Notes: generated from the sequence alone by a model not told the origin. A DNA stretch of 64,000 bases from Diphasiastrum complanatum (GCA_029204225.1 CM055097.1:6159676-6223675), one strand, 5' to 3'. Positions 33,007-45,012 are shown, counted from the stretch's first letter. Numbers and translations: made by a program.

Positions 33007-34697
33007 AATCTTGCTTTATGCTTGTTGATGGTGCCATCATGATTGAACTTGATCCGAAATACCCACTTGCAACCAATCACATGCTTGTTGGATGGAGGAT
33101 CCACAAGCTCCCAAGTATTGTTGGTGATCAATGCATCATACTCTTGCTTCATGGCATCATACCACTCCTTGGTATTGAGTGCCTCTTGTACATTCTTTGG
33201 CTCTTCATGAGAGACATAAAAAACATAATTAGTGGAATCAAGATCCACTTGTTTGCCTTTGTCAACATATGAGAGCCTCTTAGGCTCGGATCTATCTCTC
33301 ATGGATCTTCTTGGTGAGAAAATCCGAGGAGAGTCTTCTTCAAATATCGACCCCATCACATCATGATTGTCTTCAAAATCAATAATTGATGATGCATCCA
33401 TAGATTTCTTGATCTCGGCCTTTTCAAAAGATGAGTGTTGATCTTCATGAAAGACAACATCTCTACTTTCAATAACTTGAGAATTAGAGAGTATAAAGAC
33501 TCTATAGGCCTTCTTGGTGGATGAGTATCCAACCATGATCCCTTTGCATGCACTAGGATCTTCCTTCTTCCTTGTTTCCAAGGGAATATGGACAAAGCAT
33601 AAGCATCCAAAAACTCTAAGGTGATCAACCTTAGGCTTCTTCAAAAATAAGATTTCATATGGTGACTTTCCTCCAAGAGCTATATGTGGGAGCCTATTGC
33701 AAAGATAATTTGCACAATTAATGGCTTCTCCCCAAACATCTTTGGGCAAAGATGCCTCAATTCTCATAGATTTTGCACATTCACATAGAGATCTATTATT
33801 TCTCTCGGCCACTCCATTTTGAGATGGAGAGTAGGCACAAGAAAACTCTCTTTTAATGCCTTCAAGCTCACAAAAGTCTTGAAATTTATTGGAGATATAT
33901 TCATCACCTTCATCACTTCTAAGAGCTTTAATCTTGAATGAGAATTGCTTCTCTACATAAGCTTTGAAAATAAGGAAATGATCAAACACCATAGATTTTG
34001 AAGCAAGAAGATATATCCAAGTGAATCTTGTGTAATCATCAATGAAAGTAACAAAACAAGTGGCTCCTCCCTTGCTTGTAGTTGATGAGAAATGCACATC
34101 CAAGTGGATTAACTCCAAAGGATGCTTGCTTTTGATAGAAGATCTTGTAAATGGCTTTTTGTGAGATTTAGCAATAGCACAAGCCTCACAAGGCTTGATC
34201 TTCTTGGAGAATGACTTTGGCAAGCCAATAGCTTTGGATTCTTTGATCATAGAGAGCATGGATTTGTAGTTGGGATGTCCCAACCTCCTATGCCATAATT
34301 CCTCCATAGAGAGCTTGTTCACAAGAGCAACATTACAAGCATTCACATACTCATTTGGATCTAGTTTATAGATGCCACCAAATCTAGATCCTAATGCAAG
34401 TATCTCATCATTCTTCTTGATAGTGCAAGTATCAACATTGAATTTTACATCAAGGCCATTATCAAGCAATTGGCCAACATTAATAAGATTCTTGGTAAGC
34501 TTAGGTACATAAAGAACTTTAGAGAGAGAAAGAACTTTAGAGGATGAAAGCTTCAAGGGAATGTTCCCTATGCCTTCAATAGGACATTCGAAATCATTTG
34601 TAGTGTATATTGATTTCTTGACTCCATCATAAGGTGCAATAGAAGAGAAAGAGTCCTTGGAGCTACACATATGTGAAGAGGCTCCACTATCAATATA
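32934..34697 (-). pseudogene. Element C protease end, integrase and RT start
   Basis: It begins after a TGG-to-TGA change (34698-34700) in the Trp just before YIDSGASSH. It then runs open through the HHCC finger (LWHRRLGHPNYKSM ... CEACAIAKSHK), integrase (LIHLDVHF with Leu for Ser, LRSDEGDEYISN where relatives have GGGEY, SQNGVAERNNRSLCE), the linker (SPRRSMRDRSEPKRLSYVDK) and the first RT residues. The TGA separates gag from pol. Confidence 0.87.
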
Positions 34698-35651
34698 TCA
34701 TAGGCCGTCCTTCTTGAAAGGAGTAGATGAGAAACTAGAGACCATAAGAGATCCCTCTCCATCACTTGCAATAGTGTCTTCCTTCTCATTGGTAATGTTG
34801 GCTTGCTTGAGTTGATTCTTCTTCTTGAAGAAATTGGTGGCATAATGACCTTTCTTGCCACAGTAAAAGCACTTGATCTTCCTCTTCTTCTTGAGCTTGG
34901 ATGATGAAGCATTAGAGGAATCATCTTCCTCCTCATCTTTGTCTTTGGATTTGACTTTGTCCTTGCTTGAGGATTGTTGATGTTGGTTCTTGCTCCTCTC
35001 TTTGTGCTTATCCTTGGCAAAAAGAGCTTTGCCATCATTATGAGTGAGAGAAAGCTTGTCCATCCTCAAGAGCTTATACTCTTGTCTTGATTCTTCTGAA
35101 ATTAGCACACTTTGGAGAGCCTCCAAACTTGGTAGCTCCTCCTTAATGGCATAGGAATGGACAAGATTATCAAATTCAGTTCTCAAGCCATTGAGAATGA
35201 CTTGAACTAGCTCATTTTGATTGATGGAATCACCAATACAAGCAAGTTCTCTATGAATATCTTTTACTCTCAAAACATAACTAGATGCACTCTCATCACT
35301 CTTTTGGGTACTTTGAAAGATTTGATTCCTAAGAGTGAGAAGCCTAGAGGTATTCTTAGCCTCATAGATAGTCTTGAGACAATCCCAAGCTTCTTTGGCT
35401 GTCGTACAAGTACCTATCTCCCTCAATATCTCATTAGAGACATTCATCTTAATGTAGTGGAGAGCCATCCTAGCTCTCTTTTTGTATTTTTCGACCTCTT
35501 GAAGAACTTGTGGTTCTTCTTCAAGGCCAAGAACTATGTCCATCACGTCTTGAAGGATCAAGATGGACTCCATCCTCATTTTCCAAATTGAATAGTTTGA
35601 AGTGGTCAATCTTTCACTTGGTTCCAACAAGGATGAACCCATTGATGACAT
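34698..35651 (-). CDS. gag: Element C gag (Copia capsid/nucleocapsid)
   Basis: The first ATG is at 35651 (the open frame extends upstream without ATG). About 317 residues: gag capsid-like region (NYSIWKMRMESILILQDVMD, AWDCLKTIYEAKNTSRLLTL), a Ser/Lys/Asp/Glu-rich linker, then CFYCGKKGHYATNF, a zinc knuckle whose last Cys is Phe. It stops at the TGA just before the protease active site. It could yield gag alone, with nucleic-acid binding probably impaired by the missing Cys. Confidence 0.75.
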   Translation of the reverse strand: MSSMGSSLLEPSERLTTSNYSIWKMRMESILILQDVMDIVLGLEEEPQVLQEVEKYKKRARMALHYIKMNVSNEILREIGTCTTAKEAWDCLKTIYEAKNTSRLLTLRNQIFQSTQKSDESASSYVLRVKDIHRELACIGDSINQNELVQVILNGLRTEFDNLVHSYAIKEELPSLEALQSVLISEESRQEYKLLRMDKLSLTHNDGKALFAKDKHKERSKNQHQQSSSKDKVKSKDKDEEEDDSSNASSSKLKKKRKIKCFYCGKKGHYATNFFKKKNQLKQANITNEKEDTIASDGEGSLMVSSFSSTPFKKDGL

Positions 35652-36395
35652 TTGAAGTGAAGAAAACTCAGATGATGAACAATAAATGTTGTTACACACT
35701 TTCAATAGGATCCAATAATTGAGTACTATCTCCTCCTATGAAAGATCTTACAACAATTTGTGAATTGATTCTCACTAGCTACACAAATCTCTCTAAAACA
35801 AGATCTATTTCACATCAAATGATGGAGTATAGGCAAAGTTAGGATCAAACACTCTTAGCACGTGTGAAATACTCTAAGAAACCAAATTTGACTCAAATAC
35901 AATGATATTGCATGAAACAAAATGGCTAGGATCTCAAAACAGTGCCTAGATCACATATAGATGAGATTGGCAAGCATACAGTTGTGATTTTGGATAAACC
36001 AAGCAATCTCTTGACCAAACCAAATGTGTCCACCCAGGTCTAGGTGCCCTACCTAACCCTCTTCAAAAGCTTATAACTTTTGATTGGCTCAACCAAATGG
36101 AATGAAACTAATTGCATCAAAAACTAGACAAAAATAGCTTCAAAACAAGCTATCAAGCAAGATAAATGGATCAAGCATGAGAGAGAACTTCCAAACTGAA
36201 ATTGGATGTTTCTCACACGTGTCTAAGCACCTGATTCTGTACAGTACCAGTTCAGACCCAATCAATGTCCTTTTGATCTCTTTTGATCCAAGATTGAACA
36301 AGATAGCTAGGAAAATGGGCCTTGACAACTTCTAGCTCAAGATTGATGAAAATTTTTCACTTAGATGGATCAACATGCATGGTAACCTTAGGTAG
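35652..36395 (-). other. Element C untranslated leader
   Basis: 744 bp between PBS and gag, colinear with 46237-46980 of element B. No open frame is supported. Confidence 0.7.
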
Positions 36396-36407
36396 GCTCT
36401 AATACCA
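36396..36407 (-). promoter_or_regulatory. Primer binding site of element C
   Basis: The minus strand reads TGGTATTAGAGC, one base away from the usual TGGTATCAGAGC. Element B instead has TGGTATCAAAGC. Confidence 0.85.
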
Positions 36408-37145
36408 TGTTGAATTTCACACGTGTGGATTGTCCACTACATGTACTTGTGATCTCCTAAGGTGTGTAGATGCACCAAGATCAAGACTAGATTGAGATTC
36501 AAGATCTATCTTTGATTCTATGGCAAAAACACACTACTACATGCATTCAATCACTTCCAAATCTCACTCACACGTGTGGGAAGTATTCAAAAAATAATCT
36601 AAGTAAAAAACAAGCTGCTCTCCTCGGGTAGAGAGAGAAAAAGCATCATGAGCTCTCGAGTAGAGAGAGAAAGCTAGAAATCCAATAACTCACAAAATCC
36701 ATGAAATCACCAAATCAATTAGATCCAAAATGAGGAGTACAATGATACTAGTAGATCCATGAGCTACCACTATGCTTAACTATGATTGGACCGTACTTTG
36801 TCACCTCTTGATCCTATTGGACCATTGATCCATGCACCTCTTAATTCTATTGGACTATATTCAAGCACACCTCAATTTCCTATTGGACCTCACAAGGTTC
36901 CACCTCTAAATCCTATTGGACCTCTTGGAATTCATCAAACAAAAGCTTTACACTTGTCTACACTCTAATTGGGACGTGTTTAGCCTCTTACTCTATTTTG
37001 GCTCAATAGTGGCATTACAAGTGAAAATGCATAATTTGCCATCTATGCCAAATTTATTCCTATCAACATCCTACACCTAGATGCTTGATGTAAAAAACAT
37101 AAGACCCCTATATCTAACATAGATAATCTTTTTCAATTCTTCACA
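36408..37145 (-). repeat. 5' LTR of element C (738 bp)
   Basis: The longer of C's two LTRs, with the 19-bp segment present. Copies of CACACGTGTG lie at 36418-36427 and 36569-36578. Confidence 0.92.
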
Positions 37146-37330
37146 ATCACTCTATCACACTACAACATACTGAATGTAAAATGTACATATAAACCCTGAA
37201 CCTTGATAGAGAGGGAGAACCTAGGAGTAGACTACTAGACTAGCCAACGGTTAGTTACAGCTAGTAATAAAGTACATCGTAAACAGTAACTAAGAAGTGT
37301 AACAATGAAGTTTATCATTGATTTCTAACA

Positions 37331-40212
37331 GAAAGAGTATTGTCAGGCATCCAATACATCTTCTGAATGACACTCAGGTCTTTTTTTTTTTTGGATTTCT
37401 ATTTTCTTGGTAATGCTGACTTTTTGCATTGCTGAAACTGATCTTTGATACTCTTGTTTTTTAGTTCTGCAGATACACACTCCACCTCTTGCTGTTTGGA
37501 ACTGTTTTGTAGTTTTTACTCAACTGATATTTTGCTCATTTGGACTTTTGAGACTATTGGTACTTGTAGAAGCTTATAAACAACTATTTATTTTCTATTT
37601 GGTACTTATAAAAACTTGTGTAAGATATATTTTTGGTACTTTTGGTACTCTATATTATTTTCAAATAACTTTTCTTTTTGTTGTTTGGAGCTCATGGAAC
37701 ATTTTGTACTTCTGGTGTGCAAAAAGTACTGTTGTTTGTTGCTCTTTGGTGCTTTTGATAGTTTTGGCAGTTTTTGAACATTTCTTCAATTTGTTGTTTG
37801 CAACATTTTGGTACTTTTCGATCTACTAGCATTTAGCTGTTTGGTGCTTTTTAATATTTTGGAACTTTTGGACATTGAATGTTTGTGTTGGTACTACTGG
37901 AACTTATCGTGTAACAATTTTGATAATACAGACTACCAATAGGTGCTTTAATACCTCATGTCTCATTTTCATTCTAAAATCATTCAAATTAGTCTATTGA
38001 GATCTATAGTGTGTACCATTTTTATTTTAGAATCTACAACATTTGGTTCTATCTTTTTAGATTTCGTCATATTTGCAGTTTGCACACATTTTGATTTGGT
38101 CTTTTTGGTACTACTTTAGTGTTGTTACACCAATTGGTACTATTTTGTATTACTCCAATTACTCCAATATTACAAATTTTGTACTATTTTGGTACTATTT
38201 TTGTGTTGGTAAAACTCTTGAATACAAAATAATGGTACTACAATAACTTATCATGTACCAATTCTGATTCTCCTGACTACCTAATTAGGTTCTTTTATAG
38301 TAAGTGTCTCATTTTTACTTAAAATCTAGTATATCTTGGCACGACATTGTTTTATACAACATGGTGTATGGGAACAATAACGACACTTCATCAAACCACT
38401 GGAAGTGGTTACCAATCCCAAAGGACATCTACTATTCAATCTTCCTCTGAAATGATTCACATTCATTTTTTGAGAATTCAACAGGTCGCTGCAACTAGAG
38501 TTGACACATTGGAAACCACCACCACAAGCTGATACTCTCACGTCCCCTGGAAGTCCTTGTATTGTTGAAGTAACATATTGTATCCAATGGTGACAATACT
38601 ATTTATACTTCTTGTGACCATGTTTCACGCATAAAACTATTGAATTAAGTACTTTTTTCTTTATATCAATTTGTGTTCGCAGCTCGCATGTAATCCTTTG
38701 TGGTCTTTTTGGTACTATTTTAGTGTTGTTTACCAATTGGTGTAATCTAAGCTTTAGTTACTACCAATTTTACAAGATTTGTACTAACTTTGTAATGTTT
38801 GCGTGTTTCTAAAACTTTTGAGTACCAAAGATTGGTACTATTTGAACCTATCGTGTAACAATTTTGATCCTCCGGGACTACCAATTAAGATTCTTTACTT
38901 TCTACATGTTTAGTACTTTGGTACTATAAGATGTTTTGATACTTTGATACTACCTTTATATGATGCTTTGGTACTACCTGCAAGTACTTTCTACCTTCCT
39001 CAGGTTACTACCTATGTATGATACGTTGGTACTACTTGTATATGATGCTTTAGTACTACCTGCAGGTACTTTCTACCTATAACATGATAAGACTTCTTCA
39101 ATACAGATCTGTGGTAATGAGAATCCTCCTCAAGTTCACTTCGAAAATGTTAACAATGAATTTAATGTAGGAGTTGTTTACCAATTGGTGGATCTAAGCT
39201 TTAGTTACTACCAATTTTACAAGATTTGTACTATTTTTGTAATGTTTGCGTGCTTCTGAAAATGTTAACAATGAGTTTAATGCAAAAGGAATTTTTAAGA
39301 AGTTTCGAGTGAAACAACATTGTATTGAGTTGTGGGTACTAGTTTTACATATTTTGTATTGTTTCGGTACTATTTTTGTGTTGGTGAAACACTTTAATAT
39401 GAAAGATTTGTACTACAAGAACTTATCGTAAACCAATTCCGCTACTGACTACCAAATTAGGTCTTTTATACTAAGTCTTTAAGTTTTATTTTAAAATCTA
39501 CCAAGTAGGTACTATTTAGACTTCTCGTGACCATATTTTACGTATAAAACTACAAACATTAGGTACTTTTTTTTTATATATTTTTATGTTCGCAGCTCGC
39601 ATACAATCCTTTGTGATCTTTCTGGTACTATTTTAGTATTGTTTACCAATTGGTGGAATCTAAGCTTTAAGTACTACCAATTTTACAAAATTTGTACTAT
39701 TTTTATAAGGTTTACGTGTTCCTGAGACTTTAGAGTACCAAAGATTGGTACTATTTGAACCTATTGTGTAACAATTTTGATCCTCCGGGACTACCAATTA
39801 AGATTCTTGTACTTTCTACATGTTTAATACTTTTGTACTATTAGATGTTTTTGTACTTTGGTACTATAAGATGTTTTGGTACTTTAGTCCTACCCGTTGG
39901 TACTTTCTATCGCTCTGGTACTTTGTTGCTAAAAGAAGCTTTTAAACAGCTCTTCGACGTGCACTGAGGGGGTTTGAAATCACTTATGTTGTGTAACACG
40001 ATAAGACTTCTTGAATATAGATCAGTGGTAACGAAAATACTCCACCACTTTGAAGATGTTAACAATGACTTTAATGCAGAAGGAATCTTTAAGAAGTTTC
40101 GAGTGAACCAACACTGTATTGAGCTGAACTAGTGTGTTTCTCAGTGTATCCTGAAATATAATCATAATTTATGACGTGGTTTCAGCAGATTTTGTTAGGG
40201 AGAGCGAGAGCG
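37331..40212 (+). repeat. GGTACT/AGTACC-rich repetitive region
   Basis: No gene is supported. The words TTGGTACTA, GGTACT and AGTACC recur dozens of times on both strands from about 37540. Blocks repeat: 38590-39165 corresponds to 39510-40075 (both contain GTTCGCAGCTCGCAT and CTATTTGAACCTAT), with a third partial copy at 39165-39330. A short peptide-coding piece (NNEFNA, KKFRV, QHCIEL) recurs at 39255 and 40060. The region is upstream of pseudogene J and shares its repeat words with J's internal spacer. Confidence 0.6.
38590..40075 (+). repeat. Imperfect ~0.92-kb tandem duplication
   Basis: Segment 38590-39165 is repeated at 39510-40075 with scattered differences, and 38150-38330 at 39340-39500. 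The ~250 bp at 38335-38590 are present only in the first unit. Offsets of 910-920 bp indicate a tandem duplication followed by loss. Confidence 0.6.

Positions 40213-40258
<46 letters not shown>
40213..40258. repeat. Compound (AT)n(AG)n microsatellite
   Basis: About 12 AT units run directly into about 11 AG units. Confidence 0.85.
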
Positions 40259-40699
40259 TTTGATAGAGTTAAAGATAGTCAATATTCTCGATTCTAGGAA
40301 GGGGTGTAGCCCTTGTTTTTTCCCTGTTGAAGGCATGGTATCATAAACGGTTCTTTGTTGGACTTGAAACATCCACAAGGAAGGTCATGTCGTTGGGGAG
40401 GGAGCATTGTGGTGACATTCTGGAATAGGATACAACCGTATGGTTTGGGAATTTTGACTAACACTCTTCATGCTTTCTTTTTCTCATTTTCTCTCATTTG
40501 ATTCATATTGCTATGAATTTTACAAGTAGATGATGTTTGGTTTAATGTTCAAGTCAGCTTGTATTAACTTATGTGGTAATTCTTAGGCATATTATTATGT
40601 TCTTTTAGTAAGCTGTAAGATTTTAGGCCACAGGTCGAGCTGTTCCAAAGATTCAAAAGGGCTCACCCAGAAGTGTAGATATCTCTTAGATGCTTTGAG

Positions 40700-42868
40700 G
40701 TGTTGAAGCCTTATTTTGTCCGGAAACTAAAGGAACAATACCATATGCAAATGATATATTTTAAGGAGGCGTTTAATCATATGAGACAAAACATGTTTGG
40801 TCATCATGGAAAGGATCATGCCTACACATGTTCCATCTGCTGCAAAATTCAGGAATCGGATATTTGCAAAGCAAACCAATTTGTTTGTCCCAACATCAGC
40901 AATATGTGGAAATCGCTTTTATGTGCAAAGCCTCCTAATTCAGAATACCATGCAAAAAAATGCTTGTTCGGGGACTACAATAAATATAGCATTTGCACAT
41001 TGCCATTATGTCTCTCTGAGACATCAATGGATAGCAGGGAGTTGTCTGTGAATATCTTTACAGACTTTGCATCAGGGTTTGTTGATGAGGGCGGTTTTAT
41101 CAAGAAGTGAAAGAATTTGGTAGTGCAAAGAATGCGGAGCAACGCTTTTGTTGACTTGGTTTCAACACATCTAAAAAACTTCATCAAGCATAACTTTGTG
41201 TTTTGGTGGCAGTCACAACAATTTAAAGACTGCTTGCTGAAATTTCCTTCAGTTTTTGTTGTTTCAGTCATTGACTTTGCAGAGAATTGTTCGTTCAAGA
41301 TGCAGAACGAGATACAGTCCATGCACTGGTGGTCTAATTAGGTCACGATACTTGTGCACATAACGTATGTCAGAAACTTTGCAGGTGCAGCTGAAAAGAC
41401 TCTTTATTTTTACATATCAGACGATAAGCTACATGACACCCTATTCGTACAGCACTGTCTACTGCTGCATGACAATTGGTTGAAAGAAAACAGGTATAAT
41501 CTGAGGTATCATTGGGTGTGGTCAGACGGTGCGGCGTCCCAATTCAAAGCTCTAAGGCCTTTTTTTTTCCGTGACAAGGTATATTTATTGGGGGGTTCTC
41601 ACTATCATTATTATTACTCTATAATTTTCAGGTTTGTTACTTCAGATAGTACTGAATTATAAGACTTTAACTACATAGTCCATCTTGTAGTACCAAAATA
41701 CACTATTCTGGAGTACCAATTTTGGTACTATTTCCCTAATAGATATAGTACCAAAGTAGGACTATACGGGACACTCGAATATAGTACCAAATTGGTAGTA
41801 GATAGGACACTAGGTTTGGAACTACAGATACTGTTTGCAGGCACTGTTTATTACAGCCTACATAAAAATAAAAATCTAACAATTTGTTCGCTTTCTGACC
41901 AGATATTACCACTTGATAGGTCTACAAATGATGCATAATTTTTCTACCTCGGGCCATGGAAAAGACGAGCACAACGGAGCGGGTGCGGTCATCAAGAGAA
42001 CTCTCACTCACAAGGAGTTGAAACCAGATGACTGGCCCTTGAAATGTGCAGCAGATGTGGTCGCATATCTAAAAGAAACATTTAGGCCAAAAGGAGAAGG
42101 TCACAGCTGCAGTACAAGAAGGGTTTCTTAGCTAGTCAACAAGGATGAGGTGCAACGTGATGTGAAATGGGATTGTCAGCACATCACAAGCTCATGCTCG
42201 TTCCATTGTGTTGACGAGTATCCCCAGGATAGTCCACGCTTACTACGATGTTGCACATTGTCATGTTTATGCGATTCATGTATTACAGGGCAATGGAGAA
42301 GATGCAAGAACAAATAGCACATGGAAGAGTAAAAATATTTGTTTATCCAGCCATTGCTAGAATTAGAGGCAACTAGCAGCGACAAAGACAGTGATGTTGG
42401 AGATAATGACAATGCTTATGGATCCATGCCAATGGATAATGACAATAACCTGCCCATGTATGAGGAGAACCCTAATAGTTTGTGTGACTTGTTGTCCACT
42501 GGGGACAATTTTGCGGTCAAAGCAGCAAAGAGGGGAGAGGATTTCAACCTTTTAAATGCACCAAGACTATGTACCAGGAAGCGACAACACAGAAGGATGC
42601 ATGACACAATAGAATTGTTAGAAGAGGGAGAGTAGTTAAAGGCCTATACTATGGCCAAATCGAAGGCATGATAAATATATACAACCTTCTAGACCAGATA
42701 CAGCCGGTAATGATCTATTTACACCTGGTGAGAGCAATTCGGTTTTCCATGGAGCCTATCCCTGGATATCATAACATGTTCCAATTATCCACCGATGTAT
42801 ATGAGAACATATATAACAACATGTTGTACGACGATGACAACAATCAAGAGGACTTGCTTAATGCCTAA
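40700..42868 (+). pseudogene. Transposase-like pseudogene J (DFAEN...SDGAASQFK...GHGK family)
   Basis: A plus-strand relic. The frame from 40700 (GTG edge, no clear start) runs to 41662 with two in-frame stops (TGA 41108, TAG 41339). It is Cys-rich (CSICCKIQESDICKANQFVC), then SVIDFAENCSFKMQNEIQSM, HWWSN, SDDKLHDTLFVQHCLLLHDN, WVWSDGAASQFKA. A probable intron (GT at 41579, AG at 41902, filled with GGTACT words) precedes the next piece: HNFSTSGHGKDEHNGAGAVI and KRTLTHKELKPDDWP. An acidic stretch (SDKDSDVGDNDNA) and a C-terminal block ending NNMLYDDDNNQEDLLNA close it at 42868. The Asp-containing motif series recalls a eukaryotic transposase-like protein family of DDE character. That assignment is from motif memory, and the superfamily is not settled. 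Confidence 0.55.
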
Positions 42869-43913
42869 AATTAGGATGCAAGTAACCTTTGTGCCTTATA
42901 TTGATTCATTTGATACTTTCATAGTACTCGTTTTGAAACTGATGAGTACCAATTTGGTAGTTTGGATCACTTATCTATTAGTATTCTGAATTTGTTATTT
43001 GTAAATTCAGGCTACATTTTTTGGTACTATCAAAGTCTCAATCATAGTGCTTTTGGTATTGACTGAAATTGCCTTTTCCATTTGAAAAACAGGTACTGCT
43101 TGTTTAAAACTCCAAAGTACCTGTTATAAATTACAGATTTTTTGTCCGGTAGTTGAGTACCAAATTTGTTACTATCAAAGTATCAATTTTGTTACATTTG
43201 TAACCATCTGAAATTGCACTTAAGTCTCAAAAACAGATACTTCATGTGGATCTTTAACACTATATCCATATTCAACACCTTTAATACCTCTTCACTCTTA
43301 AGCAAAAACTAAAAACCATCCAAGGAGCACATACTATAACTTTAATAAACTCCACCCATACCATTATTCGTAGATCATGCTGGAATATGCATGTGAACAC
43401 ATACTAGTAATGTTGCAAAGAGCACAAACCCTGACATCAACTTCTCCTACCCTATCTATAACTCAAAAATCATGCTAGAATCTGGTTGTGGACATTTACC
43501 CACAATCACTATAAGAAGAACATGTAGATAATGATGATAGCTAGCGGGAGCTATGATAAGAGACAAATATAGATTGCTTTTTTATTATGTTGTTTATGTT
43601 CAATGTATCCATTGTTTTGAACAAAGATGCTAATATGAATTTGTTTTTTGTGCTACAAGATTAAATTTTAGATTTTTGTAATTCAATTTTTGTTGAAAGT
43701 ATTAACTTGAATTATAGTCCTTTATAATATACGAAACACTTTGAATAATAATTTGACCTCTACGTTCTAAAATTTCACAAAATTAAAAACTCACAAATTG
43801 AATGATCTTTTAAAATTTATTTGGTAGTTTGGAAATTTCATGTTCTTTTGAAAATTTGATATTACTCATGTTTTGATATATCACTTTAATTATGTTTTTC
43901 AGGTTCAAAAGAA
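42869..43913. other. AT-rich spacer
   Basis: No coding frame is supported. GGTACT/AGTACC words continue to about 43260 and then stop. Confidence 0.5.
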
Positions 43914-44350
43914 CAGACAATATGATGATAACATGTATATTATCTTAGATCTAAATGGCATTCTTTTAAAACGATGGGACAAACATCCTGGCTTGAGAAA
44001 TATTCACAAATTTCAAGGAAAGTGGATACAACTACGGTCAAGATTTTATCATTGTTTAAAGTTGGAATTTGGTCAACAATGGCTTACAAAAATATTTTGA
44101 GCATATACTCTTTCATGGAGCATCAAGCTATGCACAAATTACCATTGTTTATGCTATGGGGCAAGGAGAATTGCTATCAACAGAAAGATATGATTAGACT
44201 GGATAAAAAAATGTGATCATTGACTTTAAACCTTGGTGCTTTGTGTGGAAACATTTTTGTTCAGAATTAAATAATTACAATACAATATTAATAGATGACT
44301 CACCATACAAAGCATGTATGAACAGTCCATTCAATTATATCATTTGATGG
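43914..44350 (+). pseudogene. NIF/FCP1-type (HAD) phosphatase domain relic
   Basis: Three separated pieces in different frames match, in order, the NLI-interacting-factor/FCP1 homology domain: YIILDLNGILLKRWDKHPG (the DLNGxL variant of HAD motif I seen in many plant members); LSLFKVGIWSTMAYKNI followed by LPLFMLWGKENCY; and NTILIDDSPYKACMN (motif III, DDSPYK). The intervening RPGL-type segment is degraded. In plants such proteins are thought to be protein phosphatases of the CTD-phosphatase-like class. Frameshifts and lack of flanking exons indicate a pseudogene fragment, perhaps carried by a transposon. Confidence 0.6.
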
Positions 44351-45012
44351 ATATAATGATGACAATTACCTTCGCCAATGATTTGCATTATTTGCAATGT
44401 ACAATATTTATTGTTTTTGACTAAAAATTTCAATTTTTATATTCAGTAATTAAATCTATATTTTTATTAAAGCATAAACATGATCGATCTTCCATGAAAA
44501 AAAAAATACAATCAAGTAAACTATTTGCTCTTTAAATATGAGAATTTTGTTCTATAATCTTGTTAAAGTTGAATATGTCGAAAGCTATGATCTCTAAACA
44601 AACATTTAAATACCAATTTGCATGGACTGCGATTTGTTATAAAATTGATGATTTTATTTTTAATGATACGTGTTGTAAAAAAAAGACATAAATTGCATCC
44701 AATACTAGAAAAAGCAATACAAGAAAATGACGTTTTTCATAAAATTAATTTAGACAAAAATATAGTATCACACAAATATAAATAATAATGCACCATCTTT
44801 GAATGCATTTGTAAACTACAAAATAGTATAAAACTGTCTATATTTAATTTTTTATGAGGGACTGGAAACAAAATGAAACTAAAACGAGTCTCATTTTTAT
44901 TAAACATGTCTTTAGGTTTAATTAAATCCCTACTCATTTATATTTGTGACAAGGCCAACTGCAATCTTGTGATATATGCTCATTGTTTGTGAGAAGGCCA
45001 ACTGCAATTTTG
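44351..45012. other. AT-rich spacer
   Basis: No gene is seen. Near its right end the phrase AAGGCCAACTGCAAT recurs (44951, 44995; a variant at ~45445), indicating short local duplications around the foldback that follows. Confidence 0.4.

Larger units (their letters stand above)
30923..37150 (-). mobile_element. Ty1/Copia LTR retrotransposon C, full-length, defective
   Basis: LTRs at 30928-31646 (719 bp) and 36408-37145 (738 bp) differ by about three substitutions and one 19-bp indel. A perfect TSD ATCAC lies at 30923-30927 and 37146-37150. PBS and PPT (AGGAGGAG on the minus strand, 31647-31654) are present. Gag is open, but pol carries five lesions. It is the same family as B (plus strand, 45488-50375) and D. 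Young LTRs with a heavily broken pol suggest that the copy was already defective when mobilised. Confidence 0.93.
30858..37330 (-). repeat. LTR of element P, split by element C
   Basis: 30858-30927 plus 37151-37330 rejoin into a ~250-bp minus-strand LTR that starts TGTTAGAAATC (37330, sense) and ends CA beside the PBS. Element C occupies the middle with an ATCAC duplication. No coding region of P was identified. Confidence 0.6.
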
